Origin: Natrinema salifodinae
GTDB taxonomy: Archaea > Halobacteriota > Halobacteria > Halobacteriales > Natrialbaceae
DNA length: 64,000 nucleotides
Assembly: GCF_900110455.1 (NCBI RefSeq)
Contig: NZ_FOIS01000004.1
Coordinates: forward strand, 62,001-126,000
Direction of reading: 5' to 3'
Of this stretch, positions 8,575-18,216 are shown in pieces. How positions within the stretch are numbered: the first letter of the stretch is position 1; each line of letters opens with the position of its first letter. The translations under genes were made by a program, and so were the position numbers. A model generated the notes under the pieces. That model saw only the letters and a program-made list of their open reading frames with translations. It was not told where the DNA came from and ran no database searches.

Positions 8575-8802
8575 TCACTTCGGCAGGTCGATCTCGCGGG
8601 CCTCTTCGCTCAGGTCTTCAGTCGAGTTTACCGGCCCCCTGAGAAACAGCGTGTGATAGATCAGCGCGATCCCGAGGACCGCCGCCGCGGGCACGGTGAG
8701 CGCCGTCGACAGCCCCGTGACGTAGCTGACGACGACCCCGAGCAGCAGGCTGACCAGAATCCCGAGGAGGACCAGATCGTAGTACTGGATCGTGACGCCC
8801 AT
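8575..8802 (-). CDS. small membrane protein, two helices
   Basis: 75 aa with two clear hydrophobic segments (residues about 9-30 and 35-52) and an acidic tail (STEDLSEEAREIDLPK). I do not recognise a functional family. It is divergent from the TrkA-C-type gene at 8939 across 136 bases and may share its control region. Membrane placement with a cytoplasmic acidic tail is inferred from hydrophobicity only. Confidence 0.65.
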   Translation of the reverse strand: MGVTIQYYDLVLLGILVSLLLGVVVSYVTGLSTALTVPAAAVLGIALIYHTLFLRGPVNSTEDLSEEAREIDLPK

Positions 8803-8938
8803 GGATGTCGTACGGTGCGAGCGCGCAAAAACCCGTATCCCGCGTATTCCGTCTCGAACCCACCGAGCCGTCTCGGCGGCCGATCTCCGCTCGCTGCCGA
8901 CGGTGAATCTTTAACGATCCCGGCCCACCGGACCGACA

Positions 8939-10222
8939 ATGCCATCCCTTCCGGTCGAAGTGCTGCTCGGCATCTACCTCGGGCTGCTGACCGGCATCGT
9001 GCCCGCGTTCGTCGCCGGCTCGCTCGGCTTCCTCGTGCGGTACTTCACCGGGGTCACGCTCCCCGGGTTCGGCGTCGTCGTCCTCGCGCTGTCGATCGCC
9101 AGCGTCCAGGGCGGGCTGCTCGGTCTCGTCGAGCCCACCATCGCCCAATCCCCGCGGCTGCTGGTCGCCGTGCTGATCGTGCTCATGCTCGCGCTCTACG
9201 CCCACAATCAGGGCGACAAGCTCGGGGCCGAACTCCCCCGTCGGCTCTCGCTGACCTCGCTGCGCCAGCGGACGCTCTCGGCCGACGTCGTCGAACTCGT
9301 CGGCTCGGTCGGCCAGGTCACCGTCAGACCGACCGGCGAGATCCGTGACATGGAGGGTTATCCGCCGTTGTCACCCGAGCTCCGTGGTGCGCTCAAGATC
9401 GGGTCCTGGCGACTGCCCGCCGATCTCCCGCTCTCGGAACTCGAGTCGCGACTCGAGGAGCGGCTCCGGACGGACCACGACCTGACGGACGTCGACGTGA
9501 CGATCGACGAACGGGCGCGGGCGACGATCGCGGCCGCGCCGCCGTCGGGGACGCTCTCGGGGCGGATCGAGGCGGGCAAGCGCGCCGTCTCGATCGCGAC
9601 CCTGATCCCGACGGGGCTCGCCCGCGGTGACGAGGTGAAAGTTCGGATCGGCGAGCGATCGATCGCCGGGACGGTGCTGGGCGCCCGGACCGAACTCGAC
9701 GACGAACGCGCCGAGGCCGCCGCTACCGAAGCGCCGGTCGACGAGGTGGCGACCGACGGCGGCGAGGACGCCGAGCCCGCGACCGCGGCCCCCGCGGCGA
9801 CATCGAACGGGACCACCGCCGGCGGGCCGGGTCGCGTGACCGTCGCCGTCGCGCGCCGGGACGTCAAGCCGATCCTCGAGGCCGAGTCGCCGCAGCTCGT
9901 CGTGCGCTCGCGGGGAACGAGCCGCGAGTTCGAGGCGTTCGCCCTGATCAAGCGCGAGGGGGACGCCGTCCGTCGGCTCACGGTCGGTTCGAGCGGCGGG
10001 ATCGACGCGATCGCTGAGACCGACACCGACACCGAGCGGACCGTCCCGGACGCGGACGTGACGATCCTCGCGGTGCGACGGCAGGGCAGCGAGACGAGCG
10101 GGCGCCGCCACGGCTGGGTGTTCGCCCCGGGAATCGAACGGCGGCTCGAGGCCGGCGACGAAGCGTTCGTCGCGGGGCCCGAGGAAGCCGTCGAGGCGTT
10201 CGCGGAGGGAACCGCGCGATGA
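8939..10222 (+). CDS. membrane protein with TrkA-C-like regulatory regions
   Basis: 427 aa. Three hydrophobic segments lie in residues about 5-100. The rest is soluble and includes RCK_C/TrkA-C-like parts (KVRIGERSIAGTVLGA near residue 235 and DADVTILAVRRQ near residue 360), as in ligand-sensing tails of potassium channels, with a low-complexity Ala/Asp/Glu linker between them. Haloarchaea often carry such proteins as tandem pairs next to potassium transport genes. Here the next gene has the same layout. No pore loop or TrkA-N domain is visible, so it is probably a regulator or an assembly partner, not a channel. Confidence 0.7.
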   Translation: MPSLPVEVLLGIYLGLLTGIVPAFVAGSLGFLVRYFTGVTLPGFGVVVLALSIASVQGGLLGLVEPTIAQSPRLLVAVLIVLMLALYAHNQGDKLGAELPRRLSLTSLRQRTLSADVVELVGSVGQVTVRPTGEIRDMEGYPPLSPELRGALKIGSWRLPADLPLSELESRLEERLRTDHDLTDVDVTIDERARATIAAAPPSGTLSGRIEAGKRAVSIATLIPTGLARGDEVKVRIGERSIAGTVLGARTELDDERAEAAATEAPVDEVATDGGEDAEPATAAPAATSNGTTAGGPGRVTVAVARRDVKPILEAESPQLVVRSRGTSREFEAFALIKREGDAVRRLTVGSSGGIDAIAETDTDTERTVPDADVTILAVRRQGSETSGRRHGWVFAPGIERRLEAGDEAFVAGPEEAVEAFAEGTAR

Positions 10223-10286
10223 GGCGAGCCGTGGCCGTCGACGCCGATCGCGCCCGCGTTCGGTCCGGCATCGGAGGTGCGTCCCG

Positions 10287-11663
10287 GTGGTAGATCCCGC
10301 CCTCGCCCAGGTCACTCTCGACGGGATCGTCTCGACCGAGACGCTGCTGGAGGCGCTCGTCGGGATCCTCGGCTTCGCACTGCTCGCGGCCGGGACCGCG
10401 GCCGGCGCGGCTTTCACCTACCGCTGGTACAGCGGGACCGAGATCCCCGAGGGCGTCGCGGTCCTCGCCGGCGTTACGATCGTCGCGCTCTGGCTGAACA
10501 CCCAGACCGCGCTCCAGGAGGCGATCATCGGCGACACGGGTCTGACCGAACCGGGAACCGCGGTCTACACCGTCGCCGCATTCGTCGCCAGCGCGGTTGC
10601 CGCCGACGGCGGCCGACGGCTCGGCAATTACCTCGCGCGGGACGTGTTCGCGGTCGCCTCGCCGCGGTCGATCGCCGAGGTCGGCCAGCTCGTCCGCTCG
10701 GCCGGCCGCGTCGTCGCCGTCGAACTGCCCGACCAAATCGGCGACATCGACGGCTACGACCCGGTCGACGACGCGGTGAAGGAGGAACTCGCGGGCCAGA
10801 CGCTCCTCTTCCCCCGCCGGCTCGCCGGCGACGAACTGCGCGAGCGCCTGGTCGCCCGCCTCGAGCGCGACTTCGGGGTCGGCCACGTCGACGTCGACCT
10901 CGCGGCCGACGGAACGGTCGATTACTTCGCAGTCGGGAGCCGCCCCGCGGGGATCGGGCCGACGCTCGCGCCGGGGACGGTCGCCGTCGCGCTGGAGGCC
11001 GACCCCGCGGCCGACGCCAGCCCCGGCGACGCGGTCCAGATCTGGACCCGCGACGGCGAGGGTGACGGGAGCGGCGGCGGAACCGCCAGGCGGGTTGCCG
11101 GCGGCGAACTGCGCGGGACCGCTGCCGACGTCGCGACTGTGGCCCTCGACGCCGAGGACGCCCGCGATCTCGACCCCGAGCGGGAGTACCGGCTCGTGAC
11201 GCTACCCGGCAGCCCCGACGCCGAGCGGGACCTGGTCTCCCTGCTCCGGACGGTCGACGAGACGGTGACGACCGTCACCGTCGGCTCGGACGACCCGCTC
11301 GCGGGGCTGCCGATCGATGCGCTGCCGGTACTGGTAGTGGCGCTCGAGCGCGGCGGCGAGAGCGGAGCCGCGAGCGACGACGGCGACGACTCGCTGGCGC
11401 TGCCGGCCGGCGACGTCCGACTCGCGGCCGGTGACGTCGCCTACGTGCTCGGCCGGCCGGACGCGCTGCGGCGGGTGACCGAACGGATCCTCGACCGAGG
11501 TCGGGAACGGAACCGGGCGCCCGACGGAGACCGCGCGCCGGCGCCGGATTCGGAATCGGACGGCGCCGGGGACAGGGACGGGGACGGCCGCGCAGACAAG
11601 TATTCGTCCGCCGACCGGGACCGAAACCGGGATCGAGAACCCGAACAACCGCGGGAGCGGTAG
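10287..11663 (+). CDS. membrane protein with TrkA-C-like regions, paralogue of the preceding gene
   Basis: 458 aa, GTG start at 10287. Three hydrophobic segments fall in residues about 22-110, followed by a domain start (FAVASPRSIAEVGQLVRSAGR) and TrkA-C-like parts ending in the LAAGDVAYVLGRPDAL motif near residue 380. It runs 64 bases after its paralogue and is probably co-transcribed with it. The last 55 residues are a charged Arg/Asp/Glu tail of low complexity. Two different but related subunits suggest a hetero-oligomer. Ion specificity is not visible. Confidence 0.7.
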   Translation: MVDPALAQVTLDGIVSTETLLEALVGILGFALLAAGTAAGAAFTYRWYSGTEIPEGVAVLAGVTIVALWLNTQTALQEAIIGDTGLTEPGTAVYTVAAFVASAVAADGGRRLGNYLARDVFAVASPRSIAEVGQLVRSAGRVVAVELPDQIGDIDGYDPVDDAVKEELAGQTLLFPRRLAGDELRERLVARLERDFGVGHVDVDLAADGTVDYFAVGSRPAGIGPTLAPGTVAVALEADPAADASPGDAVQIWTRDGEGDGSGGGTARRVAGGELRGTAADVATVALDAEDARDLDPEREYRLVTLPGSPDAERDLVSLLRTVDETVTTVTVGSDDPLAGLPIDALPVLVVALERGGESGAASDDGDDSLALPAGDVRLAAGDVAYVLGRPDALRRVTERILDRGRERNRAPDGDRAPAPDSESDGAGDRDGDGRADKYSSADRDRNRDREPEQPRER

Positions 11664-11694
11664 CTACTTGCCTTCGGCACCGATAGCGCCAGGT

Positions 11695-11985
11695 ATGCCA
11701 ACGGAGTGGAAACTGTTCGCCGATCTCGCCGAACGCGCCGGTGACAAACACTGGACCGTCGACCCCGGAGCCGGCGATACCGTCGGCGACGCGTTTGACG
11801 CGCTGCTCGCGGAGGCGCCCGAACTGGAGGAACGCGTGCTCGACGACGACGGCGAGTTGCGCTCGCAGATCAACGTGCTTCGGAACGGAACGAACGTCCT
11901 CGTCGAGGAGGAGGGGTTGGCGACGGAACTCGAAGAAGGAGACGAACTGGCGCTGTTCCCGCCGGTCAGCGGCGGCGCGCGATAG
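11695..11985 (+). CDS. samp1: small archaeal modifier protein SAMP1 (ubiquitin-like, MoaD family)
   Basis: 96 aa, beta-grasp fold of the MoaD/ubiquitin type. It opens with EWKLFADLAERAG and ends LFPPVSGGAR. In Haloferax, SAMP1 ends exactly at the Gly-Gly, which is adenylated by UbaA and joined to lysines of target proteins or used as a sulfur carrier for molybdopterin. Here two residues (Ala-Arg) follow the Gly-Gly, so trimming would be needed before activation. The ATG at 11695 was preferred because it directly precedes the conserved start; the frame could extend to 11668. The DNA at the stop is unambiguous (GGCGGCGCGCGATAG). Confidence 0.9.
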   Translation: MPTEWKLFADLAERAGDKHWTVDPGAGDTVGDAFDALLAEAPELEERVLDDDGELRSQINVLRNGTNVLVEEEGLATELEEGDELALFPPVSGGAR

Positions 11986-12074
11986 GGATACCGACACCGA
12001 GAGGGCGGGGGAGCGGCCGCAATCCGCGGTACGGTCATGTGACAGCGACCGACCGTCGCTCGACCAACCGTCGA

Positions 12075-13025
12075 TCAGTCGGCCGTCAGATCGACCCCGA
12101 GCACGAAGTCCGGTTCCTCCGCGATTTCGGCGCCCGCGTAGGAGGCGTCGCTGACCGCGCGGGGGGTCTCGGGGATCAGGACCCGCGTCTTATCGGCGCC
12201 GCAATCGGCGGCGTCCCGTGCGATCGCCGCGAACAGCGATCGGGCGGCGTCGACGTCGTCCCAGGCGCCGACGCCGTACTCGGCCCAGGTCTCGGTCTCC
12301 GTTTTCGCCGCTGTCGCGCCGTTGGAATCGTCCTCGACCGCCTGGTCGTACGTCCGCGACCGGTAGGCCGCCCCCGCCAGGCCGTGCTCTCCGTCGACGG
12401 CGAAGACTGCCGTCTCGTCGGCCAGGCGCTCGAAGTCCTCGCGCGTGAGCTCCCGGACGGCCCACGACTCCTCTGGGGCGAGGCCGAGGCCGGCCAGGTG
12501 TCCGCGCGCGTCGCTGTGAGTCCAGTAGCGCCAGGCGGCTGCGGGATCGTTCGAGACTCGAGACGGCCCCTCGGCGTCCGGATCGGGTGCCGGATGCGCA
12601 AACCGGAACTCGGTGATCGGCTCGAGGTCGCTCGCCCGCGCGGCGCCGAGCGAGGCCGCGTTCCACGAGAAGATCATCACCCGACCGACGGTCGCGCCCT
12701 GTTCGCGGGCCCACTCGAAGGTCGCCTCGTTCAGCCGCTGGCTCACGCCCCGCCGGCGGTAGTCGGCCGCGACGCGCATGCCCTGGAACCAGGCCTCGTC
12801 GGGCGAGAGCATGACCGCCTGCACGATGCCAGCCGCCTGGCCGTCGATTTCGGCGAGGAAGGTCTTCTTCCCCTGCCCGGGCTCGTCCTCGAGCCAGTCG
12901 TGGTAGATCCGCGGGATGTAGTCGCCGCCGCGGTCGGGCCAGATCTCGCCGGTGAAGTCGGCGACGGCCTCGTAGTCGTCGTGGGTCGCGCGTCGTATCT
13001 CGAGGGCGGAATCCGAGTCCGTCAT
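12075..13025 (-). CDS. GNAT-family N-acetyltransferase
   Basis: 316 aa. The first half is a GNAT domain: IRRATHDDYEAVADF at the start, the beta4 strand GMRVAADY near residue 85 and the acetyl-CoA loop RRRGVSQRL. The second half (from about residue 165) is a degenerate second GNAT-like unit, as in many haloarchaeal double-domain acetyltransferases. The acceptor is unknown. Cytoplasmic. It stands alone, convergent with samp1, and 96 bases downstream of the end of gatD on the same strand. Confidence 0.85.
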   Translation of the reverse strand: MTDSDSALEIRRATHDDYEAVADFTGEIWPDRGGDYIPRIYHDWLEDEPGQGKKTFLAEIDGQAAGIVQAVMLSPDEAWFQGMRVAADYRRRGVSQRLNEATFEWAREQGATVGRVMIFSWNAASLGAARASDLEPITEFRFAHPAPDPDAEGPSRVSNDPAAAWRYWTHSDARGHLAGLGLAPEESWAVRELTREDFERLADETAVFAVDGEHGLAGAAYRSRTYDQAVEDDSNGATAAKTETETWAEYGVGAWDDVDAARSLFAAIARDAADCGADKTRVLIPETPRAVSDASYAGAEIAEEPDFVLGVDLTAD

Positions 13026-13121
13026 TACGCGGTACTCACGCGGTCAGCCGAGAAAGAAGTACACGCCGCGGAACGCGTCGCCGATTTCGTCGCTCGGCGG
13101 CGTCCCTATCGCTAGGTCTCT

Positions 13122-14426
13122 CTACTCCCAGGGAACCGACCGCTCCTGAATCTCGCCGGCCAGCGAGGTGCTCATGGCCTCTTCGACGTCGTCGGCGTGC
13201 TCGAGCGCCCACATGAGTTTGACCTTCGCGGTGCCGGGGAGGGTGTCGCCGGCCTCGACGACGCCGGCCTCGAGCAGGTCGCGACCGGTGTCGTAGACCC
13301 GGTCGCAGACCCGCCCTTCGAGACACTGGCTGGTCATGACGACCGTCGTGCCGTCCTCGATCAGTTCCTCGATCCGCGGGATGAGGTCCGTGTGGACGTG
13401 CCCGAGACCGGTGCCCTCGATGACCAGGCCTGCGGCGCCCTCGACGACGTCGAGGAACTGCGGATCCATCCCGGGCGTGAACTTGAGGAGTTCGACGTCG
13501 TCCTCGAGCTCCGGTTCGACGACCAGGTCGGTCTCGCCCCGCTGCCGGTAGTCGCGGCGGAACTCGATCGCCACGGTCTCGCGGCTCGACGCCGCTTGAC
13601 TATCCGAGGCCGCATCGGCCTCGCTCGTCTCGTAGTCGACGGTACCCAGCGGCTCCGCGCCGACGGTCTCGAAGGCGTCCCGGCGGGAGGTGTGGTTCTT
13701 CCGCACGCGCGTGCCCCGGTGGAGTGCGCAGACGTCGTCGGACTCGGTAGCGTGCATGCAGACGAGCACCTCCGCGCAGTCGCTCTTGGCGGCCTCGACG
13801 GCCGAGACGGCGTTCATGACGTTGTCCGAGGACGGCCGGTCGGCCGAGCGCTGCGAGCCGGTGAAGACGATCGGCACCGGCGTCTCGAGCATGAACGCGA
13901 GCGTCGAGGCCGAGTACTGCATCGTGTCCGTGCCGTGCATGACGACGACGCCGTCGGCGCCGGCCTCGATCTCCTCGTAGACGGCCTGCGCGAGGTCCCG
14001 CCAGATCGGCGGCTCCATGTTCTCCGAGAGGATGTTGGCGACGACGCGGCCGCGGTAGTTCGCGCGGCCCGCCAGGTCCGGCACCGCGCGCAGGACGTCT
14101 TCGGCGTCGAACTGCGCCGTGACGGCGCCGGTGCGGTAGTCGACCGTCGAGGCGATCGTCCCGCCGGTCGAGATCAGCGAGATCGTCGGCAGGTCGTCGT
14201 CGAACTCGATCTCCGAGGCGGCGCCCTCGTCGCCCGCGGCGTCGGCCCCGTCGATCTCGTAGACGTCCTCCGCGAGGACTTCCACGTCGGCCCCCTCCCG
14301 GTCGACGCCGACGTTGTAGCCGCCCTCGAGTTTCACCACGAGGTGATCGTCCGTGCTCGAGGGGAGCAACACGCCTTCGTACGTGCGGTCCGCGCGATCG
14401 ACGCGGATGCGGTCGCCTGGGTTCAT
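13122..14426 (-). CDS. gatD: Glu-tRNA(Gln) amidotransferase subunit D
   Basis: 434 aa. GatD is the asparaginase-like subunit of the archaeal GatDE complex, which converts Glu-tRNA(Gln) to Gln-tRNA(Gln). Residues 1-80 form the small N-terminal beta-barrel domain. The asparaginase core follows with the nucleophile loop LISTGGTIAST, the second catalytic loop VVMHGTDTMQYSAS and VFTGSQRSADRPSSD. A disordered acidic insertion (residues about 60-75) is typical of haloarchaea. The start at 14426 (MNPGDRIRVDRA) matches the family; a frame to 14498 adds 24 atypical basic residues. The partner gatE is not in this window. Confidence 0.95.
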   Translation of the reverse strand: MNPGDRIRVDRADRTYEGVLLPSSTDDHLVVKLEGGYNVGVDREGADVEVLAEDVYEIDGADAAGDEGAASEIEFDDDLPTISLISTGGTIASTVDYRTGAVTAQFDAEDVLRAVPDLAGRANYRGRVVANILSENMEPPIWRDLAQAVYEEIEAGADGVVVMHGTDTMQYSASTLAFMLETPVPIVFTGSQRSADRPSSDNVMNAVSAVEAAKSDCAEVLVCMHATESDDVCALHRGTRVRKNHTSRRDAFETVGAEPLGTVDYETSEADAASDSQAASSRETVAIEFRRDYRQRGETDLVVEPELEDDVELLKFTPGMDPQFLDVVEGAAGLVIEGTGLGHVHTDLIPRIEELIEDGTTVVMTSQCLEGRVCDRVYDTGRDLLEAGVVEAGDTLPGTAKVKLMWALEHADDVEEAMSTSLAGEIQERSVPWE

Positions 14427-14564
14427 AGATATGGCTCGACGTTGCGCGGCGGCGGACTTGAAGGCACGCTTTCCGTTTAGCGGCGCCATTCCGGTCACCG
14501 ACGTGCCATCGTCCGATCGAACGATCGCGCAAAAACTCCCGAGAACGGATTCGACCGTCCGAGT

Positions 14565-15857
14565 TTACGAGCCCGTCTTCTCGACCCGGTACCAGGCCCC
14601 GTCCCAGCTGAGGCCGTACTCGAGCAGCGACTTGAGCGTCAGGATCCCGAACGCGGGGTAGAGCAGCGGCGCCAGGACGACCGTCCAGCTGAGGCCGTCA
14701 ATCCGACCGTCGCGGGTATCGCGCCAGGCGACCAGGCCGATGGTCGCGACCAGGGCGGTGAACGGCAGGAGGAACGCCGATTCGACGTCCAGAACGAGCA
14801 ACAGGAGGAGCTTCGAGGTGAGCGCGAGGGTGAACAGGCTGCCGAAGAGACTCGAGCACATCCGGCCGATCGAGACGAGGCCGCGGCGGTCGATCTCGCC
14901 GCGGAGAAGGTCGCCGACGGTCGCGTGCAGGACTTCGATCTGGCCGACGCGCCAGCGCTTACGCTGGCCCCAGAGGTCGGCCAAGGTGTGCGGCGCTTCC
15001 ATCGTGTTCGTACACTGGCGGGCCTGGCGGACGGTCAGTCCCTCGCGGTAGCAGGCGTGGGCGAAGTCGAGGTCCTCGGTGAGCATGTCGTCGTAGCCGC
15101 CGACGCGCTCGAAGGCCTCGCGGGTGAGAACCGTCGAGGAGCTGCGGCAGTTGGTGAAATCGAAGAGTTCGACCAGTTTGTAGCTTGCATGGAAGACGAC
15201 CCGTTCGCAGTAGGCGACCGTCTCGACGGGGCCGGTCGGCCGCGGGATCCGGCGACCCTGGAAAACGTCTGTGCCGTCGAGCAGCGCGCCCATCGCTCGC
15301 GGCAGGAACTCGGGCGTGATCCGCTCGTCGGCGTCGAACACCGCGATGTACTCGGCATCGCGCTCGCGGACGGCGTAGTTGATCGCGCCCGCCTTGGACC
15401 CGGGTTCGCCGTTGACGAGACACGTCACTCGGTCGCGTTCGGCCGCGAGTTCGCGGGCGCGGTCCAGCGTCGGGCCGTCGTTGGGTTCGGCGACGACGAC
15501 GATCTCGAGGTTCTCGTACGCACTTTCACAGAGGGATTCGACGCTCTCGGCCATTACCACGTGATCGCGGTAGACCGGAACGATCGCCGTCAGCCGTGGG
15601 CCGTCGATGACCGACTCGATGGCGTCCCGCGACGACCACACCTCGCGGGCCAGCAACAGCCCGGTGATCGCCACGAAGCACGTAAACACCGCCATCGCCG
15701 ACAGCGCTTCGAGGAAGATAACCTGGACAGTCACGACGAGGAAGTCGACCGTGATCCGCTGGATCTCTCGACCCTGCGTGAGTCCGAAGACGAGCAGGAC
15801 GACCGCGCCGACGACGGTTCCCCCGTGCTCGACGGCGCGAGGGACTGTCGAAATCAT
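14565..15857 (-). CDS. membrane glycosyltransferase, family 2
   Basis: 430 aa. Two N-terminal hydrophobic segments, a GT2 domain ([20 protein letters not shown]), the DXD-type motif [12 protein letters not shown] near residue 190, [14 protein letters not shown] and the QRKRWRVGQ motif of processive or membrane-bound enzymes, then three hydrophobic segments at the end. It resembles cellulose/chitin/hyaluronan-synthase-like enzymes that make or extend surface polysaccharides or glycolipids on the cytoplasmic face. The ATG at 15857 was chosen because a TATA-like stretch lies at about -25, and the alternative TTG at 15887 would fall inside that box. Sugar and acceptor are unknown. Confidence 0.85.
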   Translation of the reverse strand: MISTVPRAVEHGGTVVGAVVLLVFGLTQGREIQRITVDFLVVTVQVIFLEALSAMAVFTCFVAITGLLLAREVWSSRDAIESVIDGPRLTAIVPVYRDHVVMAESVESLCESAYENLEIVVVAEPNDGPTLDRARELAAERDRVTCLVNGEPGSKAGAINYAVRERDAEYIAVFDADERITPEFLPRAMGALLDGTDVFQGRRIPRPTGPVETVAYCERVVFHASYKLVELFDFTNCRSSSTVLTREAFERVGGYDDMLTEDLDFAHACYREGLTVRQARQCTNTMEAPHTLADLWGQRKRWRVGQIEVLHATVGDLLRGEIDRRGLVSIGRMCSSLFGSLFTLALTSKLLLLLVLDVESAFLLPFTALVATIGLVAWRDTRDGRIDGLSWTVVLAPLLYPAFGILTLKSLLEYGLSWDGAWYRVEKTGS

Positions 15858-16009
15858 TAGCGGGGATTTCAATCGACGGTTTATCAATTCTTCTACGCCG
15901 TCGTTCGGTACCTGCGCTGGCCGGCGCTATCGCGGCCCCGTTCGATACCGGGGACGATTCGGGTCAGGCACGGGGCGACGCGTGCCGACCGCGATTGCGC
16001 CCACCTCGC

Positions 16010-16019
16010 AATATTTATA
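16010..16019 (+). promoter_or_regulatory. TATA box of mfnA
   Basis: AATATTTATA, 27-36 bases before the ATG at 16046. This is the strongest TATA-like match in the region and supports the shorter start for mfnA and a leaderless transcript. Confidence 0.6.
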
Positions 16020-16045
16020 ACCAGACATCCGTTCACATACGTGAT

Positions 16046-17131
16046 ATGCAAGCCGAGCCGCAAGCGTTCGACCGGGTTCTCTCCTCGATGTGTACGGACC
16101 CTCACCCGGCGGCGCGCGACGCGGCCGAGCGGTTTCTCGCGACGAACCCCGGCGACCCCGGCACCTATCCGAACGTCGCGGCCCTCGAAGACGACGCCAT
16201 CGAACTGATGGGCGAAATCGCGGGCCTGGCGAACCCGTCGGGCTACATCACCAGTGGCGGCACGGAGGCCAACATCCAGGCCGTCCGGATCGCCCGCGAG
16301 CGGGCCGACGCCCGCACGCCGAACGTCGTCATGCCCGAGTCGGGCCACTTCAGCTTCCAGAAGGCCGCCGACCTACTCGGCGTCGAACTCCGCATCGTCC
16401 CGACCGACGACCGGTACCGGGCCGACCTCGATGCCGTCCGCGCCGCCGTCGACGACGACACCGCCGCGGTGATCGGCGTCGCGGGCACGACCGAGTACGG
16501 CCGCGTCGACCCGATACCCGAACTCGGCGAGATCGCCCGCTCGGTCGACGCCACGCTTCACGTCGACGCCGCCTGGGGCGGCTTCGTGCTCCCCTTTACC
16601 GACTACGAGTGGAACTTCGAGCACGCCCCCGTCGATACGATGGCGATCGACCCGCACAAGATGGGCCAGGCCGCCGTCCCCGCGGGGGGCCTGCTCGTGC
16701 GCTCGGCGGACCTGCTGGACGAACTCGCCGTCGACACCCCCTACCTCGAGTCGACGAGCCAGGCGACGCTGACCGGGACCCGATCGGGGGCCGGCGTCGC
16801 CAGCGCCGTCGCCGCGATGGAGGAGCTGTGGCCAGGCGGCTACCGCCGGCAGTACGTCCGCTCGCAGAACAACGCCGAGTGGCTCGCCGACGCCTTAGAG
16901 AAGCGGGGCTACCAGGTCGCCGAGCCGACGCTGCCGCTGGTCGCGGCCGACGTTCCGCGGTCGACGTTCGACGCCCTCCGAGCGAAGGGGTGGCGGATCT
17001 CCCGGACCGCGACCGACGAGCTCCGGATCGTCTGTATGCCCCACGTCACCCGCGAGATGCTGGCGTCGTTCGTCGGCGATCTCGACCGGCTCGAGGTGCG
17101 TGCGAGCGTTCCGGTGGCGAGCGACGACTGA
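16046..17131 (+). CDS. mfnA: L-tyrosine/L-aspartate decarboxylase MfnA
   Basis: 361 aa, PLP-dependent group II decarboxylase. The PLP lysine lies in [14 protein letters not shown] near residue 210, the cofactor Asp in [13 protein letters not shown] and the substrate part in [13 protein letters not shown]. Methanogens use MfnA to make tyramine for methanofuran. Haloarchaea do not make methanofuran, and the homologues in Thermococcus and others decarboxylate aspartate to beta-alanine for coenzyme A, which is the likely role here. The start at 16046 is supported by the TATA box at 16010-16019; the upstream frame would begin inside the promoter. Confidence 0.9.
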   Translation: MQAEPQAFDRVLSSMCTDPHPAARDAAERFLATNPGDPGTYPNVAALEDDAIELMGEIAGLANPSGYITSGGTEANIQAVRIARERADARTPNVVMPESGHFSFQKAADLLGVELRIVPTDDRYRADLDAVRAAVDDDTAAVIGVAGTTEYGRVDPIPELGEIARSVDATLHVDAAWGGFVLPFTDYEWNFEHAPVDTMAIDPHKMGQAAVPAGGLLVRSADLLDELAVDTPYLESTSQATLTGTRSGAGVASAVAAMEELWPGGYRRQYVRSQNNAEWLADALEKRGYQVAEPTLPLVAADVPRSTFDALRAKGWRISRTATDELRIVCMPHVTREMLASFVGDLDRLEVRASVPVASDD

Positions 17132-17345
17132 CCGGACGCGTCGTGTCGTCGGTAGCGACGGCCCCGGACGAACGGATCGGCGTTGCCGTCCGGTTATCGT
17201 ACGCGAACGCAATCCTCCTGCCCCGATAATTGCCCAGTCGGGTAGAATTCCGCGCTACCGACGACGACCGTGAAATATGCATCTAGACAGTGCCTGCAGC
17301 ACCCTTAGATAGGCCTGCATCCGAGTGCGAGTGTGGTGACAAATC

Positions 17346-17948
17346 ATGAGCAACGACAGGGCTCGGAACATGGTTTCACGCAGTATCGAAGGCGTGGAAA
17401 CGCTCGTTAGCACCGAGTCCGGCGAGATTTTCGTCGACGTCTCCGCCTCGAATCCGCGTTATATCCGCGTCGAAGAGGGGGACACGGTCCAGGAAGGGGA
17501 TATTCGTTCACGAACGCCGGACGAACTCGCGTCCGAGTCGCTCAGAAAGTGGACCGTCGAAACGATCGGCCCGGAAACGATCATCGGGGCGGATCGGGAA
17601 ACGGGCGAGCGACGCGAATGGGACCGCGAATCGCTCGAACAGAAACTCGCGATCGGCGGGCTCAGCACGAACCTCACCGATTTCGAGCGAGTGAAAGTGA
17701 GCGGCGGGGCGGACGCGTCGAACGGGGACGAACCGGGTTCGGACGAGGTCTCCGTAACCGTTTACGGAAACGACAGCCGGAAATTCACCGAGACGTACCG
17801 CCGTATCGACGGCGATGGCGACGGCGACGAACGTCGGCTCGAACTAACCGAATCCGACGAGCGCGTCGAACGGTTCGAACCGGAGCTTCGAGAGCGGTTC
17901 GATCAAGCGGTCGAACTCGCGCTGCGAAACGAAGGGTACGCGGTCTGA
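17346..17948 (+). CDS. hypothetical haloarchaeal protein
   Basis: 200 aa, strongly acidic, soluble, no signal peptide or membrane segment. I do not recognise the family. The N-terminal half reads as a small beta-rich domain (GVETLVSTESGEIFVDV ... RYIRVEEGDTVQEGDI); an acidic Asp/Gly linker follows near residue 160, then a predicted helix at the end. GC content at third positions is lower than in neighbours, and several rarer codons appear, so it may be a late arrival. It stands alone, 214 bases after mfnA, with a probable own promoter. Confidence 0.65.
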   Translation: MSNDRARNMVSRSIEGVETLVSTESGEIFVDVSASNPRYIRVEEGDTVQEGDIRSRTPDELASESLRKWTVETIGPETIIGADRETGERREWDRESLEQKLAIGGLSTNLTDFERVKVSGGADASNGDEPGSDEVSVTVYGNDSRKFTETYRRIDGDGDGDERRLELTESDERVERFEPELRERFDQAVELALRNEGYAV

Positions 17949-18216
17949 TCGCGGTCCGTTTCTCTTCGGCGCCGTCGTAGCCGCCGAAAGGCCCACCGAT
18001 AGCGGTCGATCGTCGATACGCATCCCGTACCGGCTGGCCTACCCGGCTGACGGACGGCCGACCGCGTGGCGATACGTAGCACCGCTCGAGCAGTATTGAA
18101 TCGAGTCGGAACGCGATCACGTCGGCGATGCAACCGGCCGCAGCGAACCGCGGACGGGAACGGATTCAGCGATCGAAACCGGCGGGTTTTACGCCCACGG
18201 GCCCGACGTGACGAGC

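Noticed and set aside
8104-9348. Plus-strand frame of 414 codons
   Set aside because: Shadow of the Usp, small membrane and TrkA-C genes; composition is not haloarchaeal.
9700-9830. GC-rich Ala/Asp/Glu-coding stretch resembling a repeat
   Set aside because: Low-complexity halophile linker, no tandem unit.
10219-10293. 24-codon frame overlapping the end of the first TrkA-C gene (ATGA)
   Set aside because: Basic, no similarity, overlaps the start of the next gene; kept only as a possible coupling element.
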